A stretch of 64,000 nucleotides of DNA, taken from assembly GCA_039583875.1 (NCBI GenBank), contig CM077166.1, forward strand, positions 87,170,564 through 87,234,563. The letters are read 5' to 3'. The notes below the pieces were generated by a model, which saw only the letters and a program-made list of their open reading frames with translations, did no database searches and was not told the origin of the DNA. The position numbers and the translations under genes are program-made. The stretch is from Platanthera guangdongensis. Its lineage: Eukaryota > Streptophyta > Magnoliopsida > Asparagales > Orchidaceae. Shown here piece after piece: positions 22,566 to 35,125 of this stretch (position 1 is its first letter; each line of letters opens with the position of its first letter).

Positions 22566-23785
22566 ATGGTAAGGCGTCCTTCGACCAGGTCGACTCCCCT
22601 ATCGGAGGGTGAGACTTCTGGAGTGCAGAGTGATGCAGTGATCGAGAGCTTGCGGTTGAGCAACGATTCCTTGACCAGGCAGTTGGTGGAGATGCAGGTC
22701 CAGATCCTGTCTCTGGTGGCAGTTGTGGCAGGACAGACTCAGGGAGTGCAAGACCCTACAGGGGGGTCAGCTGCCCCTCCCCCTCCTGCTCCCTTGAGAC
22801 ATCCAGTGGTGGTGCCAGTGGAGATGGCCTTCATTTCTCAGTTTAAGAGACTTATCCCTCCTACATATGATGGGAAGGCAGATTTTATGGTCATAGATGA
22901 TTGGCTGATCTCCATGGAGGAGATGTTCTCGTACTCCAGTGTTGTAGATGATCAGAGAGTGATGATAGCCGCCTATCTGCTAAAGGGTTTGGCTAAGAGC
23001 TGGTGGCTTAGAGAAAAGGAGAGCTTGGTGGCCGGTTGCTCTTGGGGATTGTTCAAGGAGATGCTGTTGAGAAAGTTCTTGCCTTCGGTCGAGCGTGACT
23101 GACTAATGAACGACTTCCTTCACCTGAAGCAGTGGCAACTCACGGTCAGTGAGTATGAGATAAAGTTCAGCAAGTTGATCCGGTTTTCCTCTGGGTTGGT
23201 GAGTGTTGAAGCAGATCGAGTGAAGCGGTTCCTTGGTGGCTTGAGGAGCGAGGTTCAGTAGTTAGCTAGTGCTTATGGATCAGTGACTTATGTAGGTGTA
23301 GTGGAGGCTGCTCTGAAAGTGGAGGCAATTGAGACTGCAAAGAATAGAGGCCCGCAAATGAGGAAGGACAAGAGGAAGTCTGCTGAAGAGAAGAATCCCC
23401 AGGTACTTGATGCTGCTTCGGGAAAGAAGAGCAAGGTGAAGTGTATCTTCTGTGGCCGGTCAGGCCACCTAGTTGAGAGGTGTTTCAAGAAGGCGGGAGC
23501 TCAGAAGAAGGAGCAAGTTCATGCTATTCAAGGTGCTCCTAGGAAGGATGCTTCCTGTTCTGTTTGCAAGCGACCCGGGCATGATGCTGCCCAGTACTGG
23601 TCCGAGGATAAGGTCTGCTTTGAGTGTGGCCAGAAGGGCCATATCAAGACTAGGTGTCCTCAAGTCTAGCCTATTCTTCAGGCAGTTCCACTTCAGGCTT
23701 TACCACCGCCTCAGCGTATGGACAAGGGCAAAGGGAAGCTGAACGTGATCTCTTCCGAGGAGGCTCAAGCTTTGACTCAGGTCAT
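22566..23785 (+). pseudogene. G3 gag (few stops)
   Basis: The ATG at 22566 opens a Ser/Thr-rich N-terminus, then a coiled-coil-like stretch (residues 25-60), a proline patch, and the gag domain (FKRLIPPTYDGKADFMVIDDW, about residues 93-115, then AKSWWLREKES). TGA at 23100 and TAG at 23259 interrupt the same frame, which resumes with VEAALKVEAIE. Three zinc-knuckle units follow: CIFCGRSGHLVERC, CSVCKRPGHDAAQY (last Cys lost) and CFECGQKGHIKTRC. Three knuckles is more than the one usual in Tekay-like elements. TAG at 23667 ends the open part; the linker to protease is more damaged. Confidence 0.88.
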
Positions 23786-23861
23786 GTCAGGTTAGTCGTT
23801 CTCCTAGCCTGAAAGTTTTATTTGCTAGAATGGTTATAGTTTTGTTTGGGTAGTTTCTTAG

Positions 23862-24440
23862 TTGCTTACATATACTCCTATAAGGAAATTTAAGGTGAAG
23901 AACCGTTGGGCGCGTGTTCTGTTCGACTCTGGCGCTACCCACTTGTTTGTGGCTAGAGCTTTTGTAGAGCGATATCAGTTGATTCTAGATCAAGTTCGTG
24001 ATACCTTCCGTGTCAAGTTCCCTTCTGGTGAATCTGTGTTGTCAGATTTCGGTATTCTGGATTGCCCTGTTTTGTTGGGGGACTTTCTTGCGAAGGCAGA
24101 CTTGAAGATGATTGATCTAGAGGATTTCGATGTTATTCTAGGCATGGACTGGTTGTCTAAGTATGATGCCATTATTTAGTGCAAAGGGAAGCGCTTGGAC
24201 TTCATCAAGGACAACGGTCAGCCTGGAAGTGTGTATGCTGATCCGTGCCAGGATTCTCCTATCATTTCTGCCGTATATGTTCAGAAGCTATTTCATTCTG
24301 ATTGTTTTGCTTGTTTAGTCTCGGTGGTTGGGACTGCTGTTAGTGTACCACGCTTGGAGGAGATTCCTGTTGTTCGTGGTTTCTCTGATGTTTTTCCTGA
24401 TGACCTACCTGGTCTCCCCCCCCCCCCGAGCGGGATGTTG
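23862..24440 (+). pseudogene. G3 protease and linker (decayed)
   Basis: The active site reads DSGATHLFVA (about 23922-23952), within the context ARVLF before it; DSGA replaces the more usual DTGA and is acceptable for retropepsins. The second conserved part, DVILGMDWLSKYDA, is at about 24129-24170. TAG at 24177 follows. A 12-base C run at 24416-24427 shifts the frame in the PGLPP linker before RT. Confidence 0.85.
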
Positions 24441-25710
24441 AGTTTGTGATTGATTTGGAACCGAGTACGTGTCCTATTGCTAAGGTGCCTTACCGGATGG
24501 CCCTTTGTGAGTTGGAGGAGTTGCGAGTCCAGTTGGACGAGTTGTTGGAAAAAGGCTTTATCAGGCCGAGTTCACCGCCTTGGGGTGCTCCTGTTGTATT
24601 TGTGAAGAAGAAGGATGGGTCAATGAGGCTGTGCATCGATTATAGGGGGCTGAACAAAGCTACCATTAAGAACAGGTACCCTTTGCCGAGGATCGATGAC
24701 TTTTTTGATCAGTTGCGTTGTAGCACGGTGTTTTCCAAGATCGATCTTCTTTCAGGCTATCATCATCTCAGGATCCGTGAGTCGGACATTCCACGGACTG
24801 CTTTCAGGTCGAGGCATGGCATTTCGAATTCTTGGTTATATCGTTTGGTTTGACCAACGCACCATCAACATTCATGAATATGATGAACCGGGTGTTCAAG
24901 GACTTCATAGACAAGTTCATGGTGGTATTCATTGATGATGTGGTGATCTACTCTCGCAGTTCTGAGGAGCATGAGCAGCATCATCGATTGGTTTTATCTG
25001 CTTTGAGAGACCATCAGTTATTCGCCAAGCTGAGTAAATGTGAATTCTAGTTGTCCCAGGTTTCCTTCCGGGGTCATGTGGTGAATAAAGACGGCATTTC
25101 GGTTTACCCGAAAAAGATTTCTGTAGTGATGGATTGGCATAGGCCGAGCACACCCAAGGAGATTAGGAGCTTCTTGGGTTTGGCCGGCTATTATAGAAGA
25201 TTCGTGGAGGGAGTTTCTACACTGTCAGCGCCCTTGACTAAGCTGATGCAGAAGAATGCGACGTTCATTTGGAGCGAGAAATGCGAGGAGGCTTTTCTGG
25301 AGCTGAAGAGCAGGTTGTGTTCTGCTCTTGTATTGACATTGCCTACGGAGGGCATGGACTATGATGTGTATGTGGATGCCTCGCATGTTGGGCTCGGAGG
25401 TGTGTTGATGCATGAAGGGAAGGTGATTGCGTATGGGTCTAGGCAATTGAAGACTCATGAGAGGAACTACCCCACGCATGATCTTGAGTTCGCAGCAGTG
25501 ATCTTTGCCCTGAAGCTGTGGAGACATTACTTTATGGTGCTCAGTGCAAGATCTACACCGATCATAAAAGCCTAAAGTATTTCTTCACCCAGAAGGATCT
25601 GAATTTGCGCCAGCGGCGTTGGTTAGAGTATGTGGCCGATTATGATGTGGATATATAGTATCATCCGGGCAAGGCCAATGTGGTGGCCGATGCCCTAAGC
25701 CGAAAGACGT
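24440..25710 (+). pseudogene. G3 reverse transcriptase and RNase H (decayed)
   Basis: RT spans about 24446-25060: fingers ([18 protein letters not shown], near 24603-24655), palm ([15 protein letters not shown]) and the catalytic FIDD at about 24931. A frameshift near 24835 and TAG at 25048, at a tryptophan position, break it. The connection and RNase H run 25051-25700: [14 protein letters not shown], then the acidic positions in [11 protein letters not shown] and ELEFAAV-like residues ([11 protein letters not shown]), a frameshift near 25545 and TAG at 25656 just before YHPGKANVVADALSRK. Confidence 0.9.
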
Positions 25711-27240
25711 GGAAGATCTTTAATCTCACCACCGATCGTTTAGTGGAAGAGTTCATCCTGATGGACATTTCCGTGGGACACTGTGACATGCAGAGCAGTT
25801 TGGCAGTGGCAGAGCCATCTTGGATTGTGCTTACCAGGTTGCACCAGAAGGATGATCTGGATCTTCTGAACTTGTACCTCAGGACTGAGAGAGGGGAGTT
25901 GCCGGATTTTTCTATTGATGATGCGGGTACTTTGAAGTACCGCGGCAAGTTTTGCATCACCGCTGTTGGAGACATCAAGGGTATGATTTGTAGAGAGGGT
26001 CATGGGTCCAATGTTGCCTACCATCCAGGATCTACAAAGATGTATCATGAATTGAAGCAGATTGCCTGGTGGTATGGGATGAAGGGTGATATAGCCCGAT
26101 TTGTTGCTGAGTGCCACACTTGCAAGCATGTGAAGGCCGATCATGGAAGGCCTGGTGCAAGTTGACTCCGTTGGAGATCCCTACTTGGAAGTGGGAAAGT
26201 ATTTCTATGGACTTCATTACGGGCTTGCCGAGATCTCCTATAGGATTTGATTCTGTTTGGGTTATAGTGGACAGACTAACGAAGTGTGCTCACTTCGTGC
26301 CTTACAAGATTGATAATCCGATGAAAAACATAGCGGAGCTGTATTTGAATGAGGTCATCAGATTGCAGGGGGTACCAGTAAGCATCATTTCAGATCGGGA
26401 CTCCTGTTTTACATCTCGCTTCTGGAGGAGTCTGCAAGAGGGTTTGGGTACAGATTTGAGATATTCTACAGCTTACCACCCGCAGACCAATGGTCAGACT
26501 GAGCGAGTGAACAGATAGTTGAGGATATGATCAGGTGCTACATCTTGGACCACGGAGGAGCGTGGGATTAGCATTTGCGGCTTATGGAATTCGCATACAA
26601 TAATAGTTACCAGGAGAGCTTGCAAATGGCTCCATTTGAAGCCTTATATGGGCGGCGTTGCAGAACTCCCTTGTTTTGGACCGAGGTCGGTGAGAGGCCT
26701 GTGCTGGGTCCGGATGCGCTCGAGGAAATGGAAGTCGCAGTGAAGCTTATTCGGGAAAAGCTTCGTATTGCTCAGGAGAGATATGAGAAGAACGCCAACC
26801 GACGTAGGTCTGACTTAGAATTTTCTGTAGGGGACCCTGTGTTTCTTAAGGTATCCCCGATGGTTGGTGTTAAGAGGTTCGGTAAGAACCGGAAATTGGA
26901 TCCGAGGTATGTGGGCTCGTTTAAGATTGTTGAACGGATTGGCGTGTCAGCATATAGATTGGATTTGCCAGCAAATTTCCCAGGTATTCATAATGTGTTT
27001 CATGTAAGCCAATTGTGGAAGTGTGTGCGAAGCAGTGGGCAAGTCTTGGATGTTGTGCCCCAGTTGGAGCCTAATCTTTCATATGTTGAGGTGTTGGTCC
27101 GTATCTTGGATACTCAAGATCGGGTGATGCGGACGAAGTCTATCCCATGGTGAAAGTTCTATGGAAGAATCAGGATTTGGAAAGCGCGACTTGGGAGCTA
27201 GAGTCGGCTATGAGGGAGGCCCACCGTCATCTGTTCCCTT
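25711..27240 (+). pseudogene. G3 integrase and chromodomain-type tail (decayed)
   Basis: The zinc-binding part is at about 26025-26150 (H in YHPGSTKMYHEL, then CHTCKHVKAD). A frameshift near 26150 leads into the core (26170-26518): D in SMDFITGLP, D in IISDRDSCF, E in NGQTERVNR, so the catalytic triad is complete in sequence. TAG at 26516 and TAG at 26569 follow, both at glutamine positions, with a one-base loss between them. The C-terminal module FSVGDPVFLKV is near 26820-26850, and the tail IPW, then VKVLWKNQDLESATWELES (27143-27210, after a one-base loss) is the Tekay-type chromodomain remnant. Confidence 0.9.
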
Positions 27241-27336
27241 GATTTGATTGGTACGTTTCCTTTCTAGTACTCTTGTTTGTTATCTTCCTTCTATAGTAGA
27301 AGTAGTGTATGTAAAGTTTCGGGACAAAACTTTCTT

Positions 27337-27350
27337 TTAGGGGGAGTGAC
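27337..27350 (+). other. Polypurine tract of G3
   Basis: TTAGGGGGAGTGAC directly before LTR start TGTAACG, preceded by the conserved phrase TTTCGGGACAAAAC (about 27318). Confidence 0.92.
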
Positions 27351-30300
27351 TGTAACGCCCCCGATTATTTTGCGATTATTTAATTCTTATTTGGCGTTAC
27401 GTTGACGCATTTCCGGCAGGTGCTGTTTGTTAGAGCGTGGTGTTAGCTCTTTTGGTTCCTTGTGTGGTTATTGGTAGTTTTTTTTCAAGATCCCCTAGCA
27501 AGCCGGGTCTGTTTTGGTGACCGTTGAGGCCTCTCGAGGGATGCTTGTGTTTTGGCTTCGGGTAGTGATAACCCGACTTTTCATCGTCGAAAGTTGATTT
27601 CGACTTTGCCGTTGTGTTCGTAGCGTTGGTGTTTAGCTACGGTGCAAATTTCGTCGGATTTCGAGGTGGTTCGGTTTCGGGTCGTTTTGGTGTGTTAATA
27701 TTATTGGATGTAAATGATTAATTATTAAAGCTGATTTGAACCAATGGCTTTTAGGTGGCGGTTAAGGTTGATTAGACGCGTCCATGCACATATATAAAGC
27801 CTTAGGCAAAATCGAGACTATTCATTATCTCCTTCCTTGAAAGAATAACCGTCGTAGTGTCGAGAGGAAGAAAAAACGCCAACCCTGCTACCCTTCATAC
27901 GCCGATTCTGGGAGCGTTAGTGGACGGAATTCGATTCCGAAAGCGGATTTGGAGTGCTCTCGCCTAGACCTTCATTCCTACGGTAAGAGATTCAATTTTC
28001 GTGGTGTTCTAGGGGTCTCGGAATTTTTAGTTTAATCCTTTTCCGCCATTAAACTTTAGACTCTTGTTTAGGTGCTGTTGCGGCTGGAGATGAGAGAGAG
28101 AGGAAGGGCTGTGCTAGATAAATCGCTGGTATTTAAGTCAAGTGGTGCTCCTACCCTTGACAAGTTTTCTTCTCCTTTTCTTGGTCATATTTGCTATAAT
28201 TTTCCCTGTTTCCCGAGATTGATATCTTACTCGGTTTTTTCACCAAAAGCATGTTAATGTTAAACAATTATGCACCTTTATGTTTCTGTTTGCATTCTCT
28301 CAAGTTCTGAAACTCAAATCTTCGGCTGTAGTGTTGTAGTCTTGTTTGTTTAATCAAATGGTTCCCTGTTAATCTCGGTTTGGGTAGCAATTAGCCTATC
28401 AGCCTTAGAACTAGTAGCAGTGGATTTTCATGCTTATATTATGAGTAATACGATTGAATTAGGCTAAGAAGATTGGTCAGAAACAAAGTTGGAGGTACAG
28501 GAATGCTGTACTCTCAATGCAGCCAGTTCGACGAAGATCGTCGATCTGGGTTCGACCTCTGGTTTCATGGGATCGACAACGATCGTCGATCTGAGTTCGA
28601 CGAGGATCGTCGAACTAAGATCGACGATCTCTGGTTGCTTGAGATCGACGAAGATCGTCGACCGGGGTTCGACGATGATCGTCGAACTGAGATCGACAAT
28701 CTCTATTTGCCTGAGTTCGGCGAGGATCGTCGAGCTGAGTTCGACGAGGATCATCGAAATGAGTTCGACAATTTTCTGTGGCCTGCATTTAACGCAAAAT
28801 CGTCGAACGGAATTCGACAATTTCATTTGGCCTGCGTTTATCGTAAAATCGTCGAATGGCATTCGATGATTTTTCCCATGACCTATGTTCGGCGAATGGA
28901 AAATTGTCGAACGGCGTACGACGACTTGTCCCGCGACCTGTGATCGACGAACGGAAAATCGTCAGAACGACGTTCCACGATTTTTTCCCGTGCCTGCGTT
29001 TGACGAAAGCCAAATTGTCGAACGGAGTTCGACGATTTCCTATGGCTGGAGATCGACGATTCCTGTAAGATGGGATTTAATCCTTTTCAGATTCTTTCTT
29101 CCCGAGTGATTACCTCCTAGGGGGAATGTCTTGTCGGCCTTTCGTTCTTCCTTGTTTTGAGGTCAGAATCGTGGGTTATGGCAGGTAGTGGTGTTTTGAT
29201 GCTCTAAAGGAGCGTGATGTTTTGTGTGCGAGCTGTGGCCGCCACTTTTAGTCCTAGGTACGGGCTGGGTATTGTTGTGGCCGTCACCCTTGTTATCCCA
29301 GGTACGGGCTGGATTTGTGGTGATTTTGTGCCGACACAGTGAATTTTCTTTTGGAACTGTTTGGTTTGGGGGACTGCGTTTTGTTCACCAACTCATGTCC
29401 ACTTTTTTTACTACTGCCATTAACTCACAAATTAGGATTGTTAGGTGTTTCTTCCTGGTTAAATGCAGCATATTGTGGCAAGTTTTCTTATCTTTTGCCT
29501 TGTAGCCTGTGCAGGATTTGGGCAGGGCTCGTTGTTGCTACCTGGTACTTGTTGTACTTTTGCTTACTTTGGACAGTGTTTGCTTTTACTGTCATGTTTA
29601 CTTACTCTCTTTTGTCCCATTTTGATTTATCGCTCTAATTCTGATTTTCCTTCTTTTATTTACTGAGGTGTTCTTTTCATTTCTGAATGCCTCAGGTTCG
29701 GATTAGTAGCCGGGTAGGCAGCTAGTTTTGCTGTGGTGTTGTTGGTGATCCCTTGAGTTGTAGGGATCTTTCTCTTACTGTTGTGAGGTAGTTTTCCTGC
29801 TTTTCTTACAGACATACATTCTTGCCAGTGGGTTCGTGTCAGTTTGTTGGCGCCCACTAGTAGTTTTACCTTATGATACTGGATATGTTTCTTTTACTGC
29901 TACCTTCTGGAGATAGTCTACTTGCTCTTGGGAAGATTTATGTTAGGTTGCTAGTTATTTTTATAAACCTAAAAACACTATTACTATTATATTTCATGAC
30001 CAGCATGTTTATAAAACTCATACATTACTTTCCAAGCAACGTAAAAAGATCGTTTTCCTACTTATAATATAATATAAATATAGAGTCTTGCATAGTATAA
30101 GATGACCTCGGGGGTCACTTATGCACTCTCATAGGATGTCAAATATAAATTATGTTTTTTCCACTGCGTATAAGTATAGTTTTTAAACTATGGACTAGAT
30201 GATCCACCGAGCCGAGGGATACGACCCTTAAAATTATATCTGATTTTCTAATTATTAAACTTATGAGATTTTCATAGTCTAGTAAGATGGTGTTCGCCTG

Positions 30301-30397
30301 AGCGTCGACAGTTATCCCCTGCTCGACGTGGCATCACGACGCGTGTTTTCTCATACTCTGATACTTCTTAATTTCGGAGAAAATGCGGGTTGTGACA
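27351..30397 (+). repeat. 3' LTR of G3 (about 3.05 kb)
   Basis: Starts TGTAACGCCCCC and ends GTTGTGACA. It aligns with 18797-21869 throughout, including the TATA box (27791), palindrome array (28525-29055) and the duplicated GGTACGGGCTGG. The differences are mostly transitions. Confidence 0.93.
28525..29055. repeat. TCGACGATC / GATCGTCGA palindrome array, G3 3' LTR
   Basis: Counterpart of 19975-20535, about 30 bp shorter because one unit near 28555 is lost. Several half-sites show CG to CA or TG changes, for example GATCGACAACGATCG. Confidence 0.9.
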
Positions 30398-30402
30398 GCG
30401 TG
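30398..30402. repeat. Target site duplication of G3, right
   Basis: gcgtg, identical to 18792-18796, immediately after the LTR end ACA. Confidence 0.95.
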
Positions 30403-30637
30403 TGTGTGTTGTATACATTCCTGGTTTATATATAAATGTGGATTTTATATATTTAGTGGACATTCATGTGGTTGAGTTCTTACAACTTTAAATGCTGCGG
30501 TAGAAAGCTCTGAGTTAGGATTCGAGTAGAACGTGATTTGATATTCCCACGTAATTCCGCCGTTTGTCTGTGAAATATTGCTTGGGGCCCCAACCGGACC
30601 CTCTGTTATATTCCATGTGACGAATGGGGGCGTTACA
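30403..30637 (+). repeat. G2 3' LTR, right part
   Basis: Continues the LTR begun at 16871. Its last 87 bp match 15071-15157 and end GGGGGCGTTACA. The junction with Athila-A coding sequence follows at once; caagg (30638-30642) should be the right target duplication of G2, with its partner outside the window. Confidence 0.85.
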
Positions 30638-32672
30638 CAAGGTTTCTCAGCAGGGACTTGAGGTTGATCCAGCGAAGGTATAGGTGATTAGAAACCTACC
30701 CCCTTCGTCGACACCTCATGGCATTCGTAGTTTTTTGGGGCATGCTAAATTTTACCGGAGCTTTAATCGGGACTTCTCGGCTATAGCTAAGCCCATATCT
30801 AATCTATTGGCAAAGTATGTCAAGTTTATGCTTGATGACGATTGCAATCGGGCGTTTAATTGATTGAAGGATCGATTGGTTTCAGCCCCGATTCTCTCAT
30901 CCCTAGATTGGGCAGTGCCTTTCGAGTTGATGTGTGATGCTAGTGACGTCGCAGTGGGGGCAGTGTTGGGACAGCGTAAAAATAAGACCTTTCATACAAT
31001 TTCCTACGCGAGTCAGACGTTGAACGATGCATAACTGAACTATACCACAACCGAGATGGAGTTTTAGCTATCGTTTTCGCCTTTGAGAAGTTTCATTCCA
31101 TTTTAATTCTTTCCAGGGTGGTGGTACATTCAGATCATGCGGCTATTCATTTTCTCATGCACAAGAAAGATGCTAAGCCGCGGCTCATGCGTTAGATTCT
31201 ATTGCTGCAAGGATATGATATTGAAATCCGGGATGCTGTGGAGTTGACAATGTGATTTCCAACCATCTATCGAGACTTGAAGGGGGAGAAGGCGAGGGCT
31301 CACAGGAAATTCCAATTTCCGATGCTTTTCTAGATAAGGGTTTGTTTTCACTTTCTTCTATTGCTTCTACTCCGTGGTATCCTGACTTTACTAACTTCTT
31401 AACAAGCAAGGCGCTGCCGCCGTATTTAACATATCAACAAAAGAAGAAGGTTTTCTCAAATGCCAAGTATTATCTCTGGGTGGATCCTCTACTATTCTGC
31501 ACCTGCACCGATGGGGTTATTCGATGTTGTGTCCCCGAGCTGGAAGTTAAAGAGATTTTGAGGCATTGTCATGATCGTGAGGCTGACGGGCATATTGATG
31601 TCGTATAGACTGCCCGCAAGGTTATACAATGTGGTTTGTTTTGGCCTACATTATTCTGTGACTCTTTTACACACGTCAAAGAGTGCAACGAATGTCAGCG
31701 CACAGGGAACATTGCTCGACGAGATGAAATGCCCTTGAACAATATGCTGGTTTGCGAGTTATTCGATGTATGGGTGATTGAATTTATGGGTCCTTTCCCT
31801 ATGTCACATGGGAAGCAGTACATCCTAGTTGATGTGGACTATGTGTCTAAATGGGTGGAGGCGGAGGCGATCGCAAAAAAGGATGCTCGCACCGTGCTCC
31901 ACTTCCTTCATATGAATATCTTCTCCCGCTTTGGTGCACCAAGAAATATAATTAGCGATGGAGGTAGCCATTTCTGCAACCAGCAATTCGCGCAACTGCT
32001 GAAACGGTTTGTTGTTCACCACAAGGTTGCTTTGGCCTACCATCCCCCAGACATGCTGGCAAGTGGAGATTTCAAATAGAGAACTAAAGCTGATTTTAGA
32101 AAAGTCTATCCACTCCAACCGGAAGCAGTGGGAAAAAAGGCGGATGATGCTCTTTGGGCTTACCGAGCCGCGTTCAAGACACTGATAGGGATGTCACCCT
32201 TCTACTGTTATATGGCAAATCATGCCACCTTCATGTTGAATTGGAGCACATGGCATTGTCGGCGACGAAATTTCTCAACATGGACTTTAGAGAGGCTTCT
32301 GACATGCGATGTGGTCACCTTTGTGAGCTCGACAAATTCCTCTTGTGCGCTTATGAGAGCACAAGCATATATATGGAAAGAACAAAGTGCTGGCATGATA
32401 GACGTATCTCGCCCAAGGAATTCAAGCCAGATGATCACGTTCTTTTGTATAATTCACGCCTGCGGCTATTTCCCGGGAAGTTAAAATCCATATGGAGCGG
32501 CACTTACATGATTGTGAGTGCCTCTCCATACGGCGCGATAGAGATTCAGGACGACAAGGACTGCACTTTCAAAGTAAACGAGCATCTCTTGAAGCGATTT
32601 CAGGGGAAGGTTATCGATAAAGACGTGCATTGCATACTGCTGCAAGACCTCGATGGATGTAACCTCCATTAG
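30638..32672 (+). pseudogene. Athila-A pol, 3' part only (connection, RNase H, integrase)
   Basis: The segment opens inside RT (VSQQGLEVDPAKV), cut by the G2 insertion. Then come FLGHAKFYRSF-like residues of the connection, RNase H (CDASDVAVGAVLGQRKNK near 30936-30990; SDHAAIHFLMHKKDAKPRLM near 31132-31192) and integrase: CNECQRTGNIARRDEMP, D in VIEFMGPFP (normally WGIDFMGPF, so the first Asp has become Glu), D in IISDGGSHFCN. The order and wording are those of Athila. Stops at 31032 (TAA), 31193 (TAG) and 31606 (TAG), a frameshift near 31065 and another near 32070 make it a pseudogene. The part carrying gag, protease and most of RT lies outside the window. Confidence 0.87.
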
Positions 32673-34436
32673 TTGTTTTGCTTACATTTATTGCTTTGAT
32701 TTTCTTCTTCCTAGTATTGTAAAACATTATATAAGACTGCTAATACATGTATTTGGTCTACCTTAAGGACGGTAAAGAAAAGTGGCTTATGTGAGACAAC
32801 CCAATTTCCCTACTTTTAATTTGTTCAATTATGCTGCTGTGATTATATGTTTATAGTTTTTGTGCTTGGAGATGTTCTATTTTGCAGGTGGTGCTTGCTT
32901 GGGCTGTGGACTTTCTGCTGAATTTAACGCCAATCTTCTGGAATGCTCATTTGATGAGCATGGGTAACCTCTCTCCCAACTCTTATTTATTTGATTTTAT
33001 TGCAAATCTTGGTTAGGTTGCTTAGTTTAAGTCTTGGGGAGAGCATGCCTGTGGTCACTACATAGCAAATTTTATTGCATACCAATCTGTTATTTATTTA
33101 TTTCATAATCACTGTAGAACATACTGAATCACCCACTTGAGGGCGATCTTAACCACATGCGCAGCTCGAGTCAAATGTTTTATTTTTTTGTAAACTTTAA
33201 AATAGTGGTGCTGGCTTAGGATTTTAGGATAGAGTAGTTTGAAACTCATGCAGTACTCCTAATCGAGTACTCATGGTCTGTGTAGAAATAGTATAGATTT
33301 AATTTTGCTTTATGCTCGTAGATTTATATTTTTTTGTAGATGTAAATATTGTTTGTACTACTCAAAAATGTGAATCTGGAGTAATCGAACGGTAGTGTAG
33401 GAATGTGTGTATCCGTCACTAGACTCGTATTGCTTGAGTCGGGAGGAAGGATCATCTTTCTTGGTGGCTAAGAACTTGCGCCAAGCTACTCTCAAAGCAT
33501 TGGTGCATGGTCAGTCAAGCGTGAGCGTGACATAGGCCATCATTTTGGCTAGTTTGAGCTTTTTTATCATGTCCTAGCCGCTAACTGTTGCATGCTAAGT
33601 TTGTGTCTACCCCTCCTTTGATTCAGCTCCACATTCATTCACCAAAGCCTAAATCAAAACCTACTATCGCAACCAAATCCATGAGCTTGATTGAATTTAA
33701 TATTTTGATGATGTTGTGATACGTGGAATTCATGTGATGCGGTAATGAATACAAATAATTCTATTTACTAAAATTGGGGATTGCAAAAAGAAAACAAAGA
33801 AAAAGAACAAAAATTGAAAAATAAAACCTAAATAATTACAATGAGAAATTGAACCCCCATCATGTTTATCTTGAATTTGGTCGGGTTAGACCGTGTACAC
33901 ACCGGGTTTTCAAGCTATGTCTGGGGGTATGTCACACGTGCATTTCTGACTGGCTGTTTGGGTTTAGCTTGTTGTTCGCTCACTTTGGTTGTGTGTAGCC
34001 CCCATGTTTATCTTTGACTACCAAGCCTTAGCCTAAGCCCCATTCGATCCCACAAGTCCTACCGATTCTTGGATTAAGTCTAGCTAGTGCCGTGGAGAGA
34101 GTTCGAATGGGCAAGCATATGGTCCCCGACATTGATGGATTTGTTTGGAGGTGATCACGAGCCCCGGTCTTTGCCAATGCTAATGTTATTGGCTTGTCTA
34201 CTTTCTTCCTACACATGACCAAACGATTCTCTAAAATTGCAATTTTGAGTAGATACAATATTTATTTATGCATGTTGAATAGTTTAAACTCCATAGTATA
34301 ATTAAAAAGTTTTTCTATTATATTTTCTATGTCCATGATGTATTTGATTTCTCGTCTTACTTTATTTTGAAATTACTGAGCCAGCTAGCTATTTACTAGT
34401 CCATGGACTGATGATTTGCTCGGATGCACAAATGGG
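32673..34436 (+). other. Athila-A noncoding 3' region
   Basis: About 1.76 kb without a credible gene, as expected between pol and LTR in Athila. At 32791-32804 GTGAGACAACCCAA lies 119 bp after the pol stop and corresponds to the GGGAGGCAACCCAA hairpin of Athila-B. G-rich tracts occur at 33027-33042 and 33917-33931. I see no envelope-like frame. Confidence 0.7.
33027..33042 (+). other. Internal polypurine-like tract, Athila-A
   Basis: TTAAGTCTTGGGGAGA resembles the terminal tract TAAGTCTGGGGGTG at 34437. It is about 1,410 bp upstream of that tract and 355 bp after pol. Athila-B has the same arrangement. Confidence 0.6.
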
Positions 34437-34448
34437 TAAGTCTGGGGG
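34437..34448 (+). other. Polypurine tract of Athila-A
   Basis: TAAGTCTGGGGG directly before the putative LTR start TGTGAAGAG. This wording is typical of Athila 3' ends. Confidence 0.7.
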
Positions 34449-34740
34449 TGTGAAGAGTCCAAGATATATACATATTTTTTGGACTCATCTGGGCCAGTTT
34501 TCTCATTAATGTACTACACTTGAGTGCCATAATTGTTCATATTCATTTCTCTGTCCATTTCATGTTAAGTGCACTTTAGGCCTGTTTTCAGTGTAATTTC
34601 ATAGTTTTGTACTTTTGCCATACTTGGTGCTTTATTTGTCTGGAGAATGTGGTGTGCCCTTTCTGGTGGCTTTTTTATTTCTACTGCAGTTCCAAGGGTC
34701 ATGTGCATGTTCCGGGATTTTTCTGGATATCCCAAACAAT

Positions 34741-35110
34741 ACAGGAACACTGCGCACGATCAGTGGATCTATTGCGCATGACCACTGGTCGTGCGCCACT
34801 GATCGTGTGCACTATATTCTCCATTTTCCAAGTTCTGCCTAGGCAACCGCATGACCACTAGGCATTGTGCGCGCGACCAATGGTCGTGCGGCGCTGTTCA
34901 TGCGCATTATTCTAGTCTTTCTGAAGTTCAGTTATTGTCTTTTGCACGATTAGGGGATCCAGTGCGCACGACCATCGGTCATGCGCCACTAGTCGTACGC
35001 ATATATATTAATTTTTCTTTGCAGCTACTGGTTTCTCTCGGAGCTGAGCTCTCGATCATCAACCGTCAGTGCGCATGACCACTGGTCGTGCGCCAATGAT
35101 CGTGCGCTCT
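34741..35110. repeat. GCGCACGACCA / TGGTCGTGCGC palindrome array in U3 of Athila-A
   Basis: Four clusters (about 34750-34810, 34850-34905, 34945-35000, 35070-35110), each with the facing half-sites GCGCACGACCA and TGGTCGTGCGC around a central CTGG, some with CG decayed to TG. The last cluster ends 16 bp before the TATA-like motif. Confidence 0.85.
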
Positions 35111-35125
35111 ATTTTTCTGGTGTAG

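Larger units (their letters stand above)
18797..30397 (+). mobile_element. G3: complete Tekay-like Ty3/gypsy element, 11.6 kb
   Basis: Both LTRs, primer site, gag, protease, RT, RNase H, integrase with chromodomain-type tail, polypurine tract and a perfect 5-bp target duplication are present in canonical order on the plus strand. LTR copies differ by roughly 7 percent in the first 145 bp I compared, so the insertion is old relative to Athila-B. Every coding domain carries stops or frameshifts; it is not autonomous now. The leader (21885-22565) has an unusual set of hairpins. Confidence 0.95.

Noticed and set aside
33917..33931. Third polypurine tract in Athila-A (ATGTCTGGGGGTATG)
   Set aside because: It lacks the TTAAG lead of the other two and has no counterpart at this distance in Athila-B, so I do not count it.
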